Positions 6,125 through 8,553 of a stretch of 8,553 nucleotides of DNA are shown here, in pieces (position 1 is the first letter of the stretch; each line of letters starts with the position of its first letter). This DNA is from Planctomycetaceae bacterium (GTDB taxonomy: Bacteria > Planctomycetota > Planctomycetia > Planctomycetales > Planctomycetaceae). A program made the translations under genes and the position numbers. Location of the stretch: NCBI GenBank assembly GCA_015487825.1, contig WFOZ01000547.1:1-8553 (forward strand), given 5' to 3'. The notes beneath the pieces were generated by a model. The model saw nothing but the letters and a program-made list of their open reading frames with translations. It made no database searches and was not told the origin of the DNA.

Positions 6125-7472
6125 GTCTCGATCTCACACCTGCCAACATAGCCGTCACTTCGGCCATACCTCGTCGGTATACATCTGCATAGCCTTCAAC
6201 CTCAGCAATTGGCAACGGTCCCGGTTTTCTAACAATGAACCGCGCCTTTTCTGGTGATTTTGATATTATCTGGGAGGCATAAAGGAAGGAACGAATGTCT
6301 TTTCCTTCCGCTTTTTTTGAATCAAGAACATTAGAGGTAAGATCGTCAAGAAAGTATGCTGTTTCATCATCTTGTGGCAACCCGGCTTTTAGCGAGGCGC
6401 GTCTGATCATGCAGGGGACACAATGTCCGCAATGTTGTGGGGTTGCTCCCTGCCACCGAACTTTGGCGGGCGAAGAACAAGACATCGACTTGCTGGCAAT
6501 CTTAGTAAGAAATGCAAGGTCCGCACACTCAGCCACCATTTCCCCTTTAGTATTAAATCGATACGGGTTAGAAAAAGTTGCAGTTACACCGATAGCCGTC
6601 GTTAACTGATCCATGCTATGAATAAAGTGCGGGTGAGCTGTCCTCGTGCTCAATGATCCCAACCGGACGCGATCCATTGGGACATTCAAAGCTATCAAGC
6701 CGTTTTCGGGGATGAAAACCCTATCGGTAGTTTGTAGAGCATCAGCTGCTAACGCGGCCATAGAATAAAATAGAAAACTCCGTGCACGTTGCGTATTCTC
6801 AGACCCTGCCCCATCGAGGCCAGTTTGCGTCATGCCAATGCGCCCGCGCACGACCTTAAAAGCGACATCTCCAAATTTACCCTGCAATGCTTCGTGCAAT
6901 GCATTTTGGGCGGATGAGGCCTCGCCATCCCAATAGTGGCTAATGAGGAGAGGTTTTTGGCCACATGAGAGTAAATCAATCGCTCCGACTAGACTGTCGA
7001 GTCCCCCAGAAAACAACGACACACAATCAAATTCGGTAAGGTCGAGTTCTTTTGGTGCTTTTGCTAATTTGGTATATTTTTCAGGCCTTGCACGGAACCG
7101 AAACTCCCAATAATCGCCAGTAAGAAACTTTAACATTCCCGCAAGAAGACCCACATGTCCTGACCAGACATCCGGCTCGCTCACAGGGATATGTAATAAG
7201 AACCTTCGTGTCCAACCATCGGATGAATATGTACTCCGGGAGAAACTTGTGTCCGCCAGATAAACAGAAGACGCAACGACGAGCAGGTCAATGGCTCCCT
7301 CGCAGGGAGCAACGTTAAGTTCTTCTATCGACCGGATAAATGGGCCAATGCCGCAGTCCAGTTCATCAAATGTATCAATAATATCTAGCTCTTTAACGAG
7401 GCACGCTTCCTCTAAGACTCCACCTAGTGGCGCGTCACCACTTCCAAGGCGGACAAACATTTCACATCTCAT
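6117..7472 (-). CDS. qatC: QatC, QueC-like PP-loop ATPase of the Qat anti-phage system
   Basis: 451 residues, about twice the length of housekeeping QueC. An N-terminal Qat-type extension (about residues 1-145) precedes the QueC-like domain. The ATP-pyrophosphatase PP-loop is SGGLDS at 155-160; PENGLIALN at 255-263 and STRTAHPHF at 275-283 follow. Four cysteines suited to zinc binding are Cys332, 348, 351 and 354 (CGHCVPC). QueC makes preQ0 (7-cyano-7-deazaguanine); in Qat the homologue is thought to modify a partner rather than feed tRNA queuosine synthesis. All catalytic and zinc motifs are intact here. ATG 7472 follows a GGAGG Shine-Dalgarno by 7 nt and overlaps the qatB stop by 4 nt (ATGA). 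No other queuosine genes are nearby, which argues against a role in the housekeeping pathway. Confidence 0.93.
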   Translation of the reverse strand: MRCEMFVRLGSGDAPLGGVLEEACLVKELDIIDTFDELDCGIGPFIRSIEELNVAPCEGAIDLLVVASSVYLADTSFSRSTYSSDGWTRRFLLHIPVSEPDVWSGHVGLLAGMLKFLTGDYWEFRFRARPEKYTKLAKAPKELDLTEFDCVSLFSGGLDSLVGAIDLLSCGQKPLLISHYWDGEASSAQNALHEALQGKFGDVAFKVVRGRIGMTQTGLDGAGSENTQRARSFLFYSMAALAADALQTTDRVFIPENGLIALNVPMDRVRLGSLSTRTAHPHFIHSMDQLTTAIGVTATFSNPYRFNTKGEMVAECADLAFLTKIASKSMSCSSPAKVRWQGATPQHCGHCVPCMIRRASLKAGLPQDDETAYFLDDLTSNVLDSKKAEGKDIRSFLYASQIISKSPEKARFIVRKPGPLPIAEVEGYADVYRRGMAEVTAMLAGVRSRHE

Positions 7473-8344
7473 GCTTCTGCCTCCAGTGTAGCTTGAAGAA
7501 TATCAAGCGCGTCGGTGAAAATACCGCTGATCAACTCGCTCATCCGAGCAGAACTCATATTGCGCGCGCTGTCGAATGACCTTGAAAGTCCGTCGCGCAC
7601 CGCGCCTGAAGTATAATCGCGTAAGGTTGTTTCCGCTTCGTGATATAAATTATTATTCGCAGAACCGTGCAGGCTATTTGTTCCGATTTCATTGATCACC
7701 TTACTTACGATACAGCCAGTCATTATCACGGCGAGAAATTCGTTGAGCTGATCCGGTGTTAATTCGTCGAAGTTGCCAATATCCTGTTCCGAGAAAATCA
7801 CAATGGCATCGATGAAAGCATCTCTGGCCACCGCCTCATCAATTGTTCCACCTTCAGGACATAATTCATCGACTAGTACGTCAAACACTTCAATGGCTGG
7901 TCGACCCGCAAGGGATTCCAAATTGAATTGGCGTAACGCCTCGACCGGCCCGTCTCGCACGAAACTTGAAGCGAGTGATGCGATACTTGACGAGGTACGC
8001 ACGGAATTAGGCATACGTCGGACAATGCCACGAGAGCCGCCAGCGCTGGCGGTGTAGCTTGATACCGCACCCGAAAGCGCCTTCGTGCTTCCAGAATTAG
8101 TGAATCGTGTGAAATTACCGCGTGCCCCTCCCAATGGCTGGGGAGGAATTGCGGCTAGGGCTGGAACTACTGGATCATTGTTGACAGGGCGGTCTGCATC
8201 TTCCCCATTACCGTCAATACTATCTGTGCCCTCAACATCTCCACCATTACCATCGTCTTGAGCTTTTCCCACTGAGGCATCGTCATCTAGCCAGTCCGGC
8301 TCCAACGCATTTTTAGGTCCGCCATATGAGCTGGATGTTCCCAT
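7469..8344 (-). CDS. qatB: QatB, Qat anti-phage system component
   Basis: 291 residues. The N-terminus MGTSSSYGGP is the hallmark of QatB. Residues 18-60 are acidic and Gly/Asp/Asn-rich and probably disordered; 61-115 are Pro/Ser/Gly-rich; from about 120 to the end a helical domain follows, including IEVFDVLVDELCPEGG and a long segment rich in Asn, Glu and Ala. No enzyme motif is visible. QatB has no firmly known activity; its conserved Gly2 is a candidate site for chemical change by QatC. ATG 8344 directly abuts the qatA stop codon, with AGGA 6 nt upstream inside the end of qatA, so translation should be coupled. A 65-aa frame on the same strand at 7873-8070 is a shadow. Confidence 0.9.
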   Translation of the reverse strand: MGTSSSYGGPKNALEPDWLDDDASVGKAQDDGNGGDVEGTDSIDGNGEDADRPVNNDPVVPALAAIPPQPLGGARGNFTRFTNSGSTKALSGAVSSYTASAGGSRGIVRRMPNSVRTSSSIASLASSFVRDGPVEALRQFNLESLAGRPAIEVFDVLVDELCPEGGTIDEAVARDAFIDAIVIFSEQDIGNFDELTPDQLNEFLAVIMTGCIVSKVINEIGTNSLHGSANNNLYHEAETTLRDYTSGAVRDGLSRSFDSARNMSSARMSELISGIFTDALDILQATLEAEA

Positions 8345-8553
8345 CTATTTTCCTGACCTTTTTAATGTTGCTGCGGCGGCAACCTGCAACGCTTTGTTCT
8401 CTTCTTGCGCTGCCCAAGATTCGCAAATCGCCTTGAATCTTTGCTTAGCCTCATCGGTTGTTAATGCTTCGGTCCAACCTGTCAAAGCCCACGGTCCGAC
8501 TTTGGAAGGCGCAAGGCTATTGAGGAGCGCGACAACGGCGGACTGAAGTGTCG
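8345..8553 (-). CDS. qatA: QatA C-terminal end (partial; rest outside window)
   Basis: The minus-strand frame is open from the right edge to TAG at 8347-8345; 68 C-terminal residues are seen, ending in LKRSGK. The segment is helical and Ala/Leu-rich (SAVVALLNSLAPSKVGPW, then AKQRFKAICESW). QatA proteins are large P-loop ATPases of the KAP type and the first gene of the operon; none of the ATPase motifs lie in this part. The call rests mostly on position: it abuts qatB in the order expected for qatABCD. The operon promoter lies beyond the window. Confidence 0.75.
   Translation of the reverse strand, partial: TLQSAVVALLNSLAPSKVGPWALTGWTEALTTDEAKQRFKAICESWAAQEENKALQVAAAATLKRSGK

Noticed and set aside
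6117..7472. Queuosine biosynthesis gene queC
   Set aside because: Too long, carries a Qat-type N-terminal domain, and overlaps qatB and a TatD gene with no other queuosine genes nearby.
1..8553. CRISPR arrays, tRNA or rRNA genes, insertion sequences
   Set aside because: No regularly spaced repeats, no cloverleaf-type sequence, and no transposase-like frame or terminal repeats were seen on reading both strands.

Overview
The window looks like an accessory region of an alphaproteobacterial mobile element (plasmid or integrated element). I base this on an ArdA antirestriction gene of the form I associate with alphaproteobacterial elements, on small plasmid-type ORFs, and on a dense load of defence-type genes. 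The genus cannot be told from the sequence. Base composition looks intermediate, with the nuclease gene and the ardA/qatD intergenic DNA visibly AT-richer than the qatB/qatC part; I did not compute GC.

Layout, left to right. (1) 1-1210, minus strand: two unrecognised membrane-anchored proteins, the second cut off by the window edge, probably translationally coupled and served by a TATAAT-type promoter near 1233. (2) 1320-1589, minus: a 76-aa soluble protein with a clear rho-independent terminator. (3) 1590-2077: nearly 500 bp without a convincing gene, holding a cluster of overlapping GC-rich hairpins. (4) 2078-2278, plus: a 66-aa helical protein with a strong Shine-Dalgarno. (5) 2341-4527, plus: a 728-aa protein with a PD-(D/E)XK-type nuclease core in the middle and a C-terminal SEC-C zinc motif, apparently expressed from a promoter placed so close that the mRNA would be leaderless. 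(6) 4557-5060, minus: ardA, convergent with the nuclease gene. (7) 5061-5377: ardA leader and AT-rich spacer. (8) 5378-8553, minus: the anti-phage Qat operon in the order qatA (only its C-terminal end is in the window), qatB, qatC, qatD, with abutting or overlapping reading frames.

How the parts fit. ArdA is a DNA-mimic inhibitor of type I restriction that helps an incoming element survive in a new host. Qat protects the host and the resident element from phage. The 728-aa nuclease-SEC-C protein has no family name I can give, but its architecture and neighbours make it the best candidate here for an undescribed defence or element-maintenance function. Qat itself is an experimentally described system; the open questions are how QatC (QueC-like) acts on its target and whether the conserved Gly2 of QatB is that target.
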